64,000 nucleotides of DNA from Cerrena zonata. Its lineage: Eukaryota > Basidiomycota > Agaricomycetes > Polyporales > Cerrenaceae. Location of the stretch: positions 806,001 to 870,000 of the forward strand of contig JASBNA010000008.1 of assembly GCA_038087015.1 (NCBI GenBank), given 5' to 3'. A program made the translations under genes and the position numbers. Under the pieces are notes generated by a model. The model was not told where the DNA came from. It saw only the letters and a program-made list of their open reading frames with translations, and ran no database searches. Of this stretch, positions 10,820 to 22,217 are shown one piece after another (positions within the stretch are counted from its first letter, which is position 1; each line of letters begins with the position of its first letter).

Positions 10820-11127
10820 CAGCCATTTGCAGAATCCTAGCTCGCCCCGCCAGAAATCACACTTATATAATGCGACCTTCCACTCCACCTGCCGAAGGGC
10901 CTTCGAGCAAGAACCAGGAGTAAAAGTCCCCCTTCTCTCGTACTTTGAGCAGCAGACGAATATTTAGTTATCTGCAAGGTCTAGCTGGTTTATTCCAGCA
11001 GTCTAGACGAGGTATCGAGGCTTTCATGAGCGCAACACAAAATCCGTGGGTGTCCTAAAGCGGTAATTAGGCACCACAGCTCTAATCCGCTTATTTTGGG
11101 GGCGAGCTAGGATTCTGCAATCGGCTG
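10820..11127. mobile_element. MITE of Tc1/mariner type, 308 bp
   Basis: The left end (TA then CAGCCATTTGCAGAATCC, from 10818) and the right end (GGATTCTGCAATCGGCTG then TA, ending 11129) are inverted copies of each other over roughly 30 bp, with a short mismatch block. Both ends are bounded by TA, the target-site duplication expected for Tc1/mariner elements. The 308-bp body has no coding capacity and contains a second small palindrome (tctagctgg ... ccagcagtctaga, about 10979-11005). It sits 240 bp upstream of the eL43 gene start. The inverted repeat is seen; the superfamily assignment is inferred from the TA and the CAG ends. Confidence 0.75.
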
Positions 11128-11366
11128 TAACAGAGATATCATACGTCACGATCAGAAACCATAGCTTGACCTCGTCAGTAGTATGTAAGTTCATGAGCGC
11201 CAAGGATGTTCTACAGTGGCCAAAAGGAGTCCGTCATGTCTCCGGCAACATCCGGACCCCGCTGACATAAGCCGATAAACTGTACAGTTGTAGCCGCTTT
11301 CGTCTGGACTACACGAAGCTATACGAGCCCAACGCCGTAGACAGCCCCCTCAAGACATTCTTCAAA

Positions 11367-11937
11367 ATGGTGAGCACAATGTTGGATAAACCTATGCTGG
11401 TACCTTGAACTTATGTTCTTTTCTGTAGACCAAGCGCACCCGCAAAGTTGGCGTTACCGGAAAGTACGGTACCGTAAGCTTGACTTTTCTTCGAAGGAAT
11501 AAGTGGTACAGGAAATCTGACGGGGTTTCATGACACTAGCGTTATGGTGCTTCGCTCCGTAAGCAGGTGAAAAAGGTATGTTGAAGTCGAGCTTGTCTGA
11601 GGGAAGTTATCCTAACCTTGCACGAATAGATGGAAATCACCCAACACGCACGATACACCTGCACCTTCTGCGGAAAGGCAAGCAGACTCTCGAGAATCTG
11701 TGCCCCTATACTTATTTGTACTCTGGTTGATATAGGACTCCGTGAAGCGACAAGCTGTTGGCATCTGGAATTGCAAGGCTTGCAAAAAGACTGTTGCTGG
11801 TGGCGCCTGGACCGTCTCAACAACGGCTGCTGCTACCGTCCGCAGGTACATTCAAATGTCCTCCCGATGAGCGAAATATTGTCTAACTTGGTCCTTACAG
11901 CACTGTCCGTCGGTTGCGTGAAATCACCGAGGCATAA
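11367..11937 (+). CDS. RPL43: 60S ribosomal protein eL43 (L37A family)
   Basis: Six exons (11367-11369, 11429-11473, 11540-11575, 11630-11677, 11736-11845, 11901-11937) join to a 92-residue protein, the usual eukaryotic length. It begins [15 protein letters not shown] and carries the zinc-ribbon cysteines CTFC and CKAC expected for this component of the large ribosomal subunit. The start codon forms an exon on its own, with an intron directly after ATG. The intron at 11678 uses a GC donor (AAAG|GCAAGC). The C-terminus (RRLREITEA) is canonical. It acts in cytoplasmic translation. The upstream MITE lies within its likely promoter region. Confidence 0.97.
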
Positions 11938-12289
11938 GGTGTTTTACTTTGCTTTCTCATGCTTTCTTTCCCCTCCTACTGCACGCATGTATTCTCTATG
12001 ACCGGGCCCCACAATATGAGCATTGACGAAGACCAATCGATGGGCTTATAATCTGGATTTACGTTGTGACCTTCAGATGTTGTGACTGCGTTCCGAGTGC
12101 TGTGCAGGACAACCTGACCGACCTCAGTCAGCCTAAAACTTTACATTTTAATGTCCCTGGACGTCCGCTAAAACTGATATCGCGACGTAAGTCCAAATCT
12201 GGTCTGTCTTTTCGTTACAAGGTGAAGACGAGGAACAGTGGATACCTAACAGTGATAAATAATGATCTTGCACTATGGTTATTGACTCG

Positions 12290-14416
12290 CTAGGTACTAC
12301 AAGTGAGTTCTACATAGTCACGTTCTCGAACAGAATCAAGACCATCGTAAGATGCAGCTCCACTGGATGCTGTTCTCTTGCTTCTCTTGCTCTTCGTTAC
12401 TAGAATGTCGCCCGCGTACCGTTTTCGGCTGCCAGAACTTGCCTTTGTCCTTGAGACGTTGGTACCTACCACAACACCTTGCTCATCGGTGAAGTTCACG
12501 TTGGGCAACCGTCTGAACTGATTGTTGACCTTTGCCGTTCCTTTCCATTCACCCTTGAGCGTGTTCACGTAATAACGGAAGATCCTCCTCAATCTCTTGT
12601 GATCCTCAAGGGTAGATGTTGATTTGGGCTGATCGGCAGGAGGGACATGGGTCGCGTTTGATTCGTAGTCATCTTCGTCGTCGAATGCTGTGATTTTCAC
12701 TCCCGGTGGTGCCCCTACGCTTAGTACCTTTTCATTCGAATCGTCTGTTGTCTGCTCCCGTGTAAGCGGATAAGTAGGCCGAAACCTTTCGAAGTCACTC
12801 CGGTCAATTGCCTTGTAGTGTTCTTGAGCCAATCTGTACAAGTCTTGGATAAGTTGATTGAATATCGGGTCATCCAACAATTCGAAGCCTGGGTGTCCTC
12901 CTACGATGCTCTCAAACTTTGCGAGACAACCGTAGTAAAGGCCGTCTACGTCAAGTTGGACATCGAGGAACCAGCTATGGACACGGAGTGCTAGATCTTG
13001 AGGGATAGAGGATAGGCTGTGCTTATGGTAACATAAAGCGTGCCAGGTAATAATGTGGATGAAGGATTCAATGTCATCGGATAGCTCGTGAGGCTTCTTC
13101 GGGTACTGCAGTCGAAGTCCAGAAATGAACGGCCAAGTTCCCTGTAGTCGAGGATACTTAGTTATCGATACTAAATAGAAGGAGCGGTATTTGGACCCAC
13201 CGAACGATTACCATTTCTAACCCTGATCTGTTCGAGATCCTCACTAAATTCGCATATATCCCAATCAATTAGGATGCCTACTACGAAATTCCCTGGGTAC
13301 GCGATCATGATGTTGCTGCCGCTGACATCACTGTGAAGAATACCCGACATTGTCCAAGCTCGATAATGGGCTAAAGAAGGTAAGAAAACAGCGACAGAGG
13401 AGAGAAGTAAAACTCACCATGTACGGCGTGCAGTGTGATATAAATCAGCTGTCTACTATCTTCGTACTCGGACAAATGATGCGCGACCTCATTGGGCACC
13501 AGTCGACAATGAATACGACTAAGTGCCGCCGGTTTCTTCTTAGATGGGTCGACCACAGGCAAGAAATCATACAAGATCGCCTTTTCTTTATCGGAGGCAA
13601 GGGTCGTGATGGGGTCGAAACCGAGAGCAGACGAGTCAGACAGAGCTAGTCGATAGAAGAAGGTCAACAGCTTCAAAGGCTCCTTCACATAGTCGAAAGG
13701 GACCGCGGCGGTTACGTTGACCCGGTCCAGAGCGAGAAGAGTAACCATGTTGCGAAAGACGTGGACAGCAAAGAGATGTTGGCGAGACTGGCGTCCAAAG
13801 ATAGATATGCAATACTCAAAGAGCTGCCCGCGTGTTTGTATCGACGTTGCACTATCAGGGAGGATGAGTTCACCTTTCTCGTTGACCTTAAATGCCTCGG
13901 TGGACGGGTGTAATTTGATTTCCAGTGGCATTATAGACTTTGAGAGTGCAGGCCGTGCCATGAATGGCTTCCGCTCATCGGAACCCTTGGAAGTCTCGAG
14001 TTCAGCGGGTGTTAACATATAAGCCTCTTCGTCAGATTCCAGATACACAGAACCATCAGGGCGATTATTGGTTGGGCTATGCTCCTTCATTCTAGAGGTG
14101 TCTTTGATTACGAGGCGAGGTCCTGTACCCTTTTCATGGTGGGCAAGATCGAATACGTTCTGGATGACTTCGCACTTGGGGGGCCATGGTAAGACATTGC
14201 CACTCAGAGGGAACAATGGACGCGACGTACTAGTTTTGGATACAGCTGGCTCTCATTTTTGATACTGTCCTTTTTTTTAGAATCGAATATGAGGTCCTGA
14301 AAGTGAAACTTTTTGTTGGAGAATTCCTCCGGCAGGTTGTCGAGATCGAGATCTTTCCCAGGTAGCCATAATTCGAGCCAAGAGTCAACAGGAGTACCGC
14401 TGATATGTTTCTCCAT
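12290..14416 (-). CDS. FunK1-type fungal protein kinase
   Basis: Minus-strand exons 14416-14231, 14174-13418, 13370-13201 and 13141-12290 join to 654 residues. I recognise the FunK1 kinase family, which is expanded in agaricomycetes and has unknown substrates. Landmarks are the catalytic loop ILHSDVSGSN, the metal-binding stretch LIDWDIC, and the downstream GTWPFIS that corresponds to the family's GTWxFM motif. The usual HRD is HSD here, so activity is uncertain. The C-terminus is basic and low-complexity (KSKRSKR). An intron at 14652-14584 (GTAAGT ... CTAACC ... CTAG) precedes the coding start; upstream of it the frame meets a stop, so that exon is probably 5' UTR and the first ATG is at 14416. 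The start is the least certain part of the model. Confidence 0.85.
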
Positions 14417-14659
14417 TTCAGCTGCAGCCGTTATTCTATTGGCCTCAGTGTGAAATGTAGCGCACTTAGATGCTATAGTGACTTTGTAAATAGTGCACTG
14501 CAGATCTGAGATATCGGGAGCAATAGAACCTGGTGGTGTATGAGGTTGAGCAGGCGGGAAAATGATTCCAGAAACCTCCCACCCTAGCAAGGTATAATGG
14601 AATCGAAGGGTTAGTCAAAGAGATCCGGTCATGCAACCTCGAACACACTTACCCTGTTA

Positions 14660-15610
14660 GAGAATTATGTTGGATCTAGCCGGAGTGATAACCAGTAGAA
14701 GATAACTTGGCCCGGTGCTTTTAAGCACGTATCTTTGGATGTTAACGGAGACAATAGGCGGTCAGTTCAGGTTGGAGATCAAGATGATACGAATAGAGTT
14801 CGCCACTAGGACGGCTCCAGTAGTATAACCGTCGGAACGCGTAAATGAACTGAGACCACGTGTCTATCGATGTTTATATCTGTTATGTTAACTTGTAGTA
14901 AGCGGGTGGCAAAGACCACCTGCTCGAAATCTCAGGCCTGTTTATAGTTAGGGAAGTACGTTGAATTGGGAGAGTGTGCTACTACTTAATTTCCGAGTTG
15001 GCGACCAGAACCGTATGCTCTTTTCGGATGGTCATGATTCTACTGTGAATGCCAGAATAACAATAGCTTGTCGAGGTTTGTTTCATGCATCATGGTGCGA
15101 ACGGTGTTCGAGTTAAGGTTAACGTTCACCCGTACTATGTACCTATTTGCACCTGTTTACCATGGTCTTTCATTCACCTTCCAATTGCGGATACTACGTG
15201 CTATACGGCGGCCCGGGAATTCAAGTTCTCTTTCCCACAAAATCTGTCTCCCTTGAAGCTTGAAGTACGGCTTATGTCTGGAACGGATTGACACGAATAT
15301 GGCTGGAATTGGCTTGAGAATAATACAATGTTGGCACTGTGCTTCAATCCACCAATGTGTACAATGTGACTCCGAGAGATACGTCTTAGTAACGTAATCT
15401 TCTCGTAATATGGATGCATAAACATTCCATACCACTGGATATTCGGGTGTAAGTAGGTGTAAGTATGACATGAACCATATTACACTTCGCTCTGGTGGTG
15501 GAGCAGGAGCCAAAAGCATACAATTTTCCGGTCATTGCAGGGTGAACAATTGTCTTCATCCTAGGTAGAGGCCGTAGCTGAGCCTATGGGATCTCATCGA
15601 TTACGTATTG
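14660..15610. other. intergenic stretch, nothing recognised
   Basis: It separates the divergently oriented FunK1 and deaminase genes and so holds two promoters. No frame here shows domain motifs. Confidence 0.4.
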
Positions 15611-15616
15611 GAGGGA

Positions 15617-15623
15617 TATAAAT
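15617..15623 (+). promoter_or_regulatory. TATA box of the deaminase gene
   Basis: TATAAAT lies only 4 nt before the upstream ATG at 15627 and 40 nt before the ATG at 15663. A transcript starting about 30 nt downstream of it would exclude the first ATG and supports 15663 as the start. Confidence 0.5.
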
Positions 15624-15662
15624 GTTATGTATCGTCCTTTTGGACACGCCACAACAATCACG

Positions 15663-17086
15663 ATGGCCCCCACAACACTCTCAGTTCCCGAGATCATACA
15701 GCTTGTTTCCGCGTTATCCTACGACGTCTCCCCATTCCGTCACTTTGCCGGAATCCCTCTGTATGAGAAGAGATTCAAAGGTGACCCAGTTGTCCGAAAA
15801 CTACTCGATGCACTAGCTTTCTTTCTTCACACCCGCCCCCATCGTGGCGACCATTTTGCTATAACTTTGAGCATCGTCCAAGCCGAGATCGTAGCTACCG
15901 TCGCTGCTAACACCCCTGACAACATCACTCACTCGGATCCCTCCTCGCCACGGGTGATTCTTGATACTATCTGGAGACACATGGTTGCATGTTCTGGTAC
16001 GGCTGAGAAGCCTAGAGAAAACATGCAACTTGCTACCTACGTCCTTGAGACACATCTCCCCCTACTCCGCTCTCGCTTGTCAAAGTGGCGCATGTGCTAC
16101 GAAAGCTACAGGGATCGAATTTCACGATTCCGACAGTCAGGTTCACTCTCGGCGGCAGTCATGGATTATATTGATGGTGTCGACAAGATATTCTGCGCCA
16201 CCGTAGCTTTCTCCGAGTCAACCGAGACGCTCTCTTCGAGAAACATATCAGAATTCGCGACTCAAATCCAGCTATGCAAAAATCTTTCTAAACAGTCAAC
16301 TAAACTCGACGCTACTGATCGGAAGTTACTTTCTGCCCTACAAAAGTTATCTGGCAAAGGCGCAGGTTAGTAGAAGTTCCTCACATTGCGCTCCGTTGTA
16401 CGCCGTTACTCATGTAGACTGAAGGGACTACAAGGTACCTCGACATTATCCAGTTTGGGGAAAAACTAGCTGCTCCCCTCATACATATCGACAGGGTGTT
16501 ATATTTCTGTAGAACTCCCAAATATCAAGATTCCCTCACAAAACCTTTTCGAATCCGTATTCCTTCAAACCCTCCTACTCCTGTCGATGTCCCCACCCGT
16601 TTTGATACTTTGACGAAGGCGGAGATAGCTGCATTCTTACGCAGTAGCTATATGACCATCAAGTGGCCATATGATGATCCCGAGACCGTTACCGATGCTA
16701 TTGAGCACTTCACTGGTATTGCTGTGGATAACGTTGGAAAGAGCCGAATTTCGGGAGCTCATTGCGAGTGTCTGCTTATGCAACACCACCACAGCGAAGC
16801 CCATGGCGAGCCAATCATGGCAACTTACATTGGTCTCTCGAAACCTTGCTGCCTCCAGTGCGGTATCTTCCTCGACTCTTACAATCTAGCCGTTCCGAAC
16901 GGTCCTCTGTTTTTCGTCAGAGGCAGAAATAACCACGCCTGCCCTTCTGTCGTCCCATCCATCGACGCCGAATTAGATGCCTCCATAGTGAAAAATATGA
17001 GAGCAAGGTTAATTATGTTGATTGCCTACATTGTTGATGCATATATTAAAAAAATATATGCTCGTAGCATGGGTTATATAACTTGA
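15663..17086 (+). CDS. OTT_1508-like nucleic-acid/nucleoside deaminase family protein
   Basis: Two exons (15663-16365 and 16425-17086) give 454 residues. The C-terminal third has the zinc-dependent deaminase signature: AHCECLLMQHH (His plus catalytic Glu) followed about 30 residues later by YIGLSKPCCLQCGIFL (Cys-x2-Cys). In my recollection the GxSKxxCxxC form is typical of the OTT_1508-like deaminases, a branch of the toxin-type deaminase superfamily that is expanded in fungi. The N-terminal 250 residues are helical and unassigned. No signal peptide is seen, so an intracellular role is likely; the substrate is unknown. The intron choice (acceptor at 16424) keeps the frame open through GTTRYLDIIQFGEKL, whereas other acceptors create stops. 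The last 25 residues after the deaminase core are AT-rich in coding sequence and may be a neutral extension. Confidence 0.82.
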
Positions 17087-17764
17087 AGCTATAGTACTAT
17101 AGTTCCTTGCTTAGTGCTTTTACATACTAGTGGATGTTATGAATATGGTAGTTACTGGCGGTCAGCGGAAGGAATACCCCCTCATGTAATGGTCTCGTTG
17201 GGCTATCAGCCTTGGGCGAATGTATGTACTGGGTAACAGGACTTCAATATATCAAAGACTTCTCTTCAAACGGCTTTCTTGAACGACTTCACGTTCTGTA
17301 CTCCATCCTGTACCGTCTATTCAGCTTACTCGGCGGCATCCTTGACTCGGACTCGATCTTAAGCACTAGCACCCTCAGATCTACGTCTGCGCCATCATGA
17401 TGTCGACTTCTCGATTTAGAGGGTAAGAGATAGAGAGGTTTGTATTGTTTCAGCCATATATGCGCCCGTAGATTTCCTGTGCCTAGGTCTACAAGTACAT
17501 ACACAACTGCGCTACTAGCTACTTAGATACTGATTCGGACTCGGAGTCTACGCAGACTGCGCCCATCTCGTCTACCCCCGTTATAGACCCGCAATATTGC
17601 CTTTCTTAGAGCCTCCGGCAAAATCCGAAGGAAAAATATCCCGGGAGCGTTCAAGCTGGAACTGGGCGGGGACTTGAATATTTCGGTCGGTTTACTTCCA
17701 TGGTTATTCTTTGCCCAGTTTCAGCCAGTCCACGAGCAACTTCTTCATCTAACAATCCGTTCTT
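17087..17764. other. intergenic stretch, nothing recognised
   Basis: Contains short gactcgga-type repeats at about 17346 and 17536 and no supported gene. It should hold the terminator of the deaminase gene and the promoter of the helicase gene. Confidence 0.4.
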
Positions 17765-20446
17765 ATGGTTAAAATCTCCGCCTTGAAACATTCCTCGCAA
17801 CTGTTTAGGAATCATAAACAACCCACTCATGCGTCTCCAATGAAGAAACGTCGACATTCCTGGGTTGATGTCGGCGACGACGAGCCACCTCGCAAACGAA
17901 AATATAAATCATCTCGGCTTGATTCGCATCCAATCAAGAAGAAAGTGAAACGTCCTGACTCGGCCGAGGGGTCCGGCAAGCCCAAGACCTCGTCCATCCA
18001 GGAGCAGCGGAACCAGCTTCCAATCGCCCACGGTTTGTAATTATTTAATCCGAGTAATGTGTGCGTTTCTGAAGAGTATTTCGTTTAGGGAAAGATGCTT
18101 TAGTGAGGGAACTCCAGGAGAACGATGTAACTGTGCTGGTCGGCGAAACAGGTTCCGGAAAAACTACTCGTAAGTTTCAAATGATCACCGGTACTGTCCA
18201 AATACTCATCAAGGCGCAGAGGTCCCCCAATATATACTTGAATCTGGAATATCTGGAAGGGGCATGATTGCAGTAACGCAACCTCGAAAAGTTGCCGCTA
18301 CTTCCCTTGCTACAAGGGTTGCTCAAGAGCAAAACGTCTCTGTGGGAGGCCTCGTAGGTTACTCCGTTCGTTTCGATGAGGCATCGTCACAAAATACACG
18401 TATCAAATACGTGACAGATGGTATGCTCATTCGGGAGCTGCTCTCTGATCCTCTGCTCTCTAGATACAGTGTTGTTGTTATCGACGAGGCCCATGAGAGG
18501 ACATTACGGACGGACCTTTTGTTGGCCAATCTTAAAACCATTCAGAAAACGCGAAACAGCTATACTGGGGGAAAGAAAGGCAAGGAGCCTGCATCAAAGC
18601 AGAACCCGCTGAAGATTGTGGTCATGAGTGCGACTTTGGACGCTGACAAGTTCAGTAGGTTCTTTGGAAAGTGAGTGAACGCGAGAAAAGCAAAGATGGT
18701 CCATGATGCTGATACTATGTAGCGCAAAAATTCTCTATGTCCAGGGAAGACAACATCCTGTGACTGTCTACCATACCGCAAATAGTCAACCTGATTATGT
18801 TGATGCTGCTCTTCGTACCTTCTTCCAAATCCACACCGACCAACCACCTGGAGATGTCCTTATTTTCCTGCCAGGTCAAGAAGATATCGAAAATCTTGAC
18901 AAGTCGATAAAGCTTTACGCTGATCGCCTACCAAAAGACGCACCGGGGGTATGTTCGCCGTATTAAATATCAATAAGCCGATACGATACTAATTGTATTG
19001 GATATCAGGTCGCTGTATACCCGATGTACGCCGCACTACCTGCTCACAAACAAGCAGCTATATTTTCTTCAGCACCTCAAGGGATGCGAAAATGTATCTT
19101 GGCCACTAATATTGCTGAGACATCTATCACTATCCCTGGAATCAAATACGTGATCGATACCGGAAAATGTAAAGAAAAACGCTACATTTCTAGGGATACA
19201 GGATCTGGTCGGTGATATTTGCGTACATCGAGTTAACAACACTGAGCGTTCCCGTAGGTTTTGATACTCTTCTAACCAAAGATATCACACAATCTTCTGC
19301 TATGCAACGGACAGGTCGCGCAGGTCGAGAGGTCAGTTTTACGCGAATAAGCCCGTGTTCTCACATCCCCTCAACGTTACATTACAGGGACCTGGTTTTT
19401 GTTTCCGACTTTACACAGAAGAGGCCTTCAGTGCAATGCCTCTTTCAGCTGAACCCGAAATTCTTCGATGTACTCTCACATCGAGTATCCTTCAGCTTAA
19501 GTGTCTCAACCAAGACCTAGAAACATTAGACTTCATGGACAAGCCTGATACCGAGTCGGGTAAGTGATGCTCTGTTCGCGGCCTTAATCCTTCTGATGGT
19601 CACTTCCGTTAGTTGGCTCTGCCTTGGCAACCCTATATCTTCTGGGGGCCATTGACGACACTAAGGCACTCACTAAACTCGGCCGTGACATGGCATTCCT
19701 CCCCCTAGAACCCCCACTTGCGCGAGCTCTGATGGCCTCAGTAGAGTTCGCGTGTACACTCGAAGTCCTCAACATCGTCTCTGTCCTCTCGGCTTCGTCT
19801 AAACTCTTCATTGACACCACAGAGAGTCGTGAAACAGCTGCCGAGGCTAGGCGCAAGTTCCGACACCCTAGTGGCGATCATCTAACGGTTCTAAATATCG
19901 TGAAGTCGTATGAAGAGATGCATAAAAGTCAGGGAAAGAGTGGGAGAAAAGAGTGGTGTAAGAAACAGCTCTTGAACGAGCGATGTCTTCTTGAGGCTGT
20001 CGATATCAAGAAGCAGCTATCGACATCTTGCGAACGCCTGGGGATCGATTGGAAGGTTAGTTGTGGAGAGGCAGAATACCCCATCTTGAAGAGTTTACTT
20101 CGTGGACTCGTACACCAAGCAGCGTTCTTGCAACCGGATGGATCGTACAAGCAAATCATGGGGCCATCAGTATGTCTTTCCTGTATGCGTCGTTGATTGG
20201 TGTAGCGTGCTAAAGTTACGGTAGACCGTCAAAATCCACCCGGGATCATCGTTGTGCGATAAGAAAGTCCCAGCTATTATTTATGACGAATTGGTGTGTG
20301 CGCATACTGCCCTCTCTTCGAATGGTAGTCTGACTGTCTCACTCCATCAGGTATATACAACACATATCTACGCCCGGGGGGTATCCTCAGTGCCAAGGAG
20401 CTTCATCGCGGAAGTATCTGTGCTCAATCGGCGTCGTTCCGGATAA
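17765..20446 (+). CDS. DEAH-box RNA helicase, DHX33/Dhr2 type
   Basis: Ten exons (17765-18032, 18089-18169, 18220-18670, 18723-18948, 19009-19207, 19258-19331, 19388-19559, 19613-20169, 20225-20293, 20351-20446) encode 730 residues. Motifs appear in order: Walker A GETGSGKTT, TQPRKVAA, VTDGML, DEAH in VVIDEAHERT, SAT in VMSATLDA, FLPGQEDIE, TNIAETSITI and QRTGRAGRE. After these come the helicase-associated domain and the OB-fold end (TTHIYARGVSSVPRSFIAE). The close match of that last block and of FDTLLTKDITQSSAMQRTGR to human DHX33 and yeast Dhr2 points to a nucleolar ATP-dependent helicase for small-subunit rRNA maturation. The N-terminus is Lys/Arg-rich, as expected for nuclear or nucleolar targeting. 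A second ATG at 17840 (MKKRRHSW) could be the real start. Confidence 0.93.
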
Positions 20447-20464
20447 TTATCTTTCTTGTATAGA

Positions 20465-20993
20465 ACATCATGACTACCCTTACGAAGACGGAGCTGTCCA
20501 TTTCACGCGGTCTGATCTCTTGAATAGAATTTTCTGGCAGGATTTGATCTATCTCATGGTATGGGACGATGCCCTCGACGATCTCCAAACTGCGCCCAAA
20601 TCAGACACGTTCACTCCCTTCTCAATTATTCAAGGATCCATGAGTCGTATTATATCGAACGACGTATTAAACCGGGTCACAGATCCCGAGCAGGCCCTTG
20701 CTTGGGCGACCAAAACATCCCTACAGGTACGAGATCACGGTCATGCTGCAGGTGGATCACATATGACCTTTCTGAATCCCTCAGGACCTAGAGCCTCCAG
20801 TTATCAGTACAAGACCTTCGTCATTTTAGGAGAAAAGCTATCACCTAATTCCGAGACCGTCGCCCGAGCGTTGTTGTCTGTGGCAACCTCTCGGTTGAAA
20901 TTTGGAGTATCATCTGTGAAATACTATAGTAAGCGAATAGCTTCTCAAATATTATGCTGCACGAACCACAGACCGGGGCTGCTCTTAGCATAA
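20465..20993 (+). CDS. hypothetical protein fragment, exon of unresolved gene
   Basis: A long open frame directly downstream of the helicase stop, in a different frame. It runs through FWQDLIYLMVWDDALDDL, RDHGHAAGGSHMTF and YKTFVILGEKL to a possible donor after KYY near 20928. The composition looks like a real soluble protein, but I do not recognise a family. A putative acceptor (TATAG) at 20452-20456 precedes the first codons, and no in-frame ATG fits until within the frame, so a 5' exon may be missing or the gene may be decayed. It overlaps a minus-strand frame with a signal-peptide-like start (21057 downwards); at most one of the two is likely to be real. Confidence 0.35.
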
Positions 20994-21057
20994 CTAGGGC
21001 CGATGAGACGACCCCCACACTGAATGCGACGATGATCGCGAAGACCTTCAAGTTCAT
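20845..21057 (-). CDS. possible small secreted protein, weak
   Basis: A minus-strand ATG at 21057 opens a 70-codon frame whose first 25 residues look like a signal peptide (MNLKVFAIIVAFSVGVVSSA) followed by Cys-x2-Cys (CGSC). A TATA-like tttatatcc lies about 40 nt upstream of the ATG on the same strand. It has no repeats or Kex2 sites that would mark a UstA-type precursor. It overlaps the plus-strand hypothetical frame, so it remains a candidate only. Confidence 0.25.
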   Translation of the reverse strand: MNLKVFAIIVAFSVGVVSSALVMLRAAPVCGSCSIIFEKLFAYYSISQMILQISTERLPQTTTLGRRSRN

Positions 21058-21590
21058 GGTGTAGTAGGTGAGTTTGTGTTTCCTGGAAGCAAAAAGGATA
21101 TAAATGGTCCCGCTCCAGGGATCTCGATTGTTGTATTCTCAGCATCAGAGTTCGTCCATTCTTATCAACGGCGTTTTCTCTTGCGTCGAAGTAGTAACAA
21201 TTCGCAAAATGGTTAGTTTCCATTCTCAAACATCGTCGGTCAATTACTGAGACCGGTCAAAGAGACAGCATTCAACTTGTCCATCCTTACACGGCAAGAG
21301 TGCACAGTGTCTACATACGTTCAGGAACCATTGTCACGACGGAGACGTTGCTGGTTATCCAACTTACTACCGGAGGAAAACTAGGAACTTTCATTCGTTG
21401 TATCGTGTAGTATTCAGCCACAAGCTATCCTTCCAAGCTAGTGGTCTCACCGTCGCGAGATCAGCGAAAAGTTTCAAGGTAAAGAGTTTCTGTCAACGAT
21501 GCCGATTTTACTGACCAATTACAAATTGTGCACAGAGACGGAAAAGACTATATCATCGCCAAAGTGTCTACGCTCTTGGAGAATTATACA

Positions 21591-22182
21591 ATGGATATGA
21601 GTGCTCGCTGGCTCATACTCACAATTTCGGGCGTTACGATGGGGATATTATTGGTTCCCCTCTCTTTCTGGAGCACATTAGGCACAAGATTCTGTGGAGG
21701 TACGCCTAGTGATAATCTCCTACCAGTAGCTTGTGCTGAAAAAGAATCCCGATCAAGGTTGTCTGAAAAATCGGTGGGCAATCCCAACGCTCGATAGCGT
21801 AACCTTACACATCGTCCGAAGGTCGCCTAGCTTTACCCTCACGTCTGATGCATGGAACTACATGCTACCCTCTGGCGGCCATATCATTCATGAAGGTCAT
21901 TCAGATGGTACCGTCTCGGTCCACACCGTTGCTGTCTTCCACCAGCTTCGTTGCCTCAACATTATTCGCAGATATAAATTGGATGGTAATCATACCGAAG
22001 CGATCAGTCATTGCTTCAACTACCTCCGAGAATCTCTAATATGTGGGATAGACATGTATCTGGAGGAGATACCTACCAGGCCGGTCGCAGCTGGGTATGA
22101 CAGGAAATGCAATGACTGGGAAGCTGTTTGGAGGGAAGCTGAGAAGAACCATGCTTCCTACGATACATATATTCGTGAATAG
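21591..22182 (+). CDS. UstYa-like (DUF3328) oxidase, variant first motif
   Basis: Two exons (21591-21699 and 21758-22182) give 177 residues. An N-terminal membrane anchor (WLILTISGVTMGILLVPLSF) is followed by a domain with the two UstYa-family motifs. The first is FHQLRC, where the canonical form is HxxHC, so one His is replaced by Arg. The second is HCFNYLRESLIC, close to the canonical HCxxYLRQxxxC. Family members are putative copper or iron oxidases that cyclise fungal ribosomal peptides such as ustiloxin, or act in other specialised pathways. The missing His may change metal binding. It is convergent with a second UstYa-like gene whose stop codon is only 35 bp away. The acceptor at 21757 is chosen because it preserves the frame. 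Confidence 0.8.
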
Positions 22183-22217
22183 GCTTATGTTGAGGAAACA
22201 GATAGGAATATTTATAT

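Noticed and set aside
20351..20993. Fusion of the DEAH helicase with the downstream hypothetical frame
   Set aside because: The helicase ends at a stop in the expected place after the OB-fold motif, and the downstream frame is in a different phase with no shared exon.
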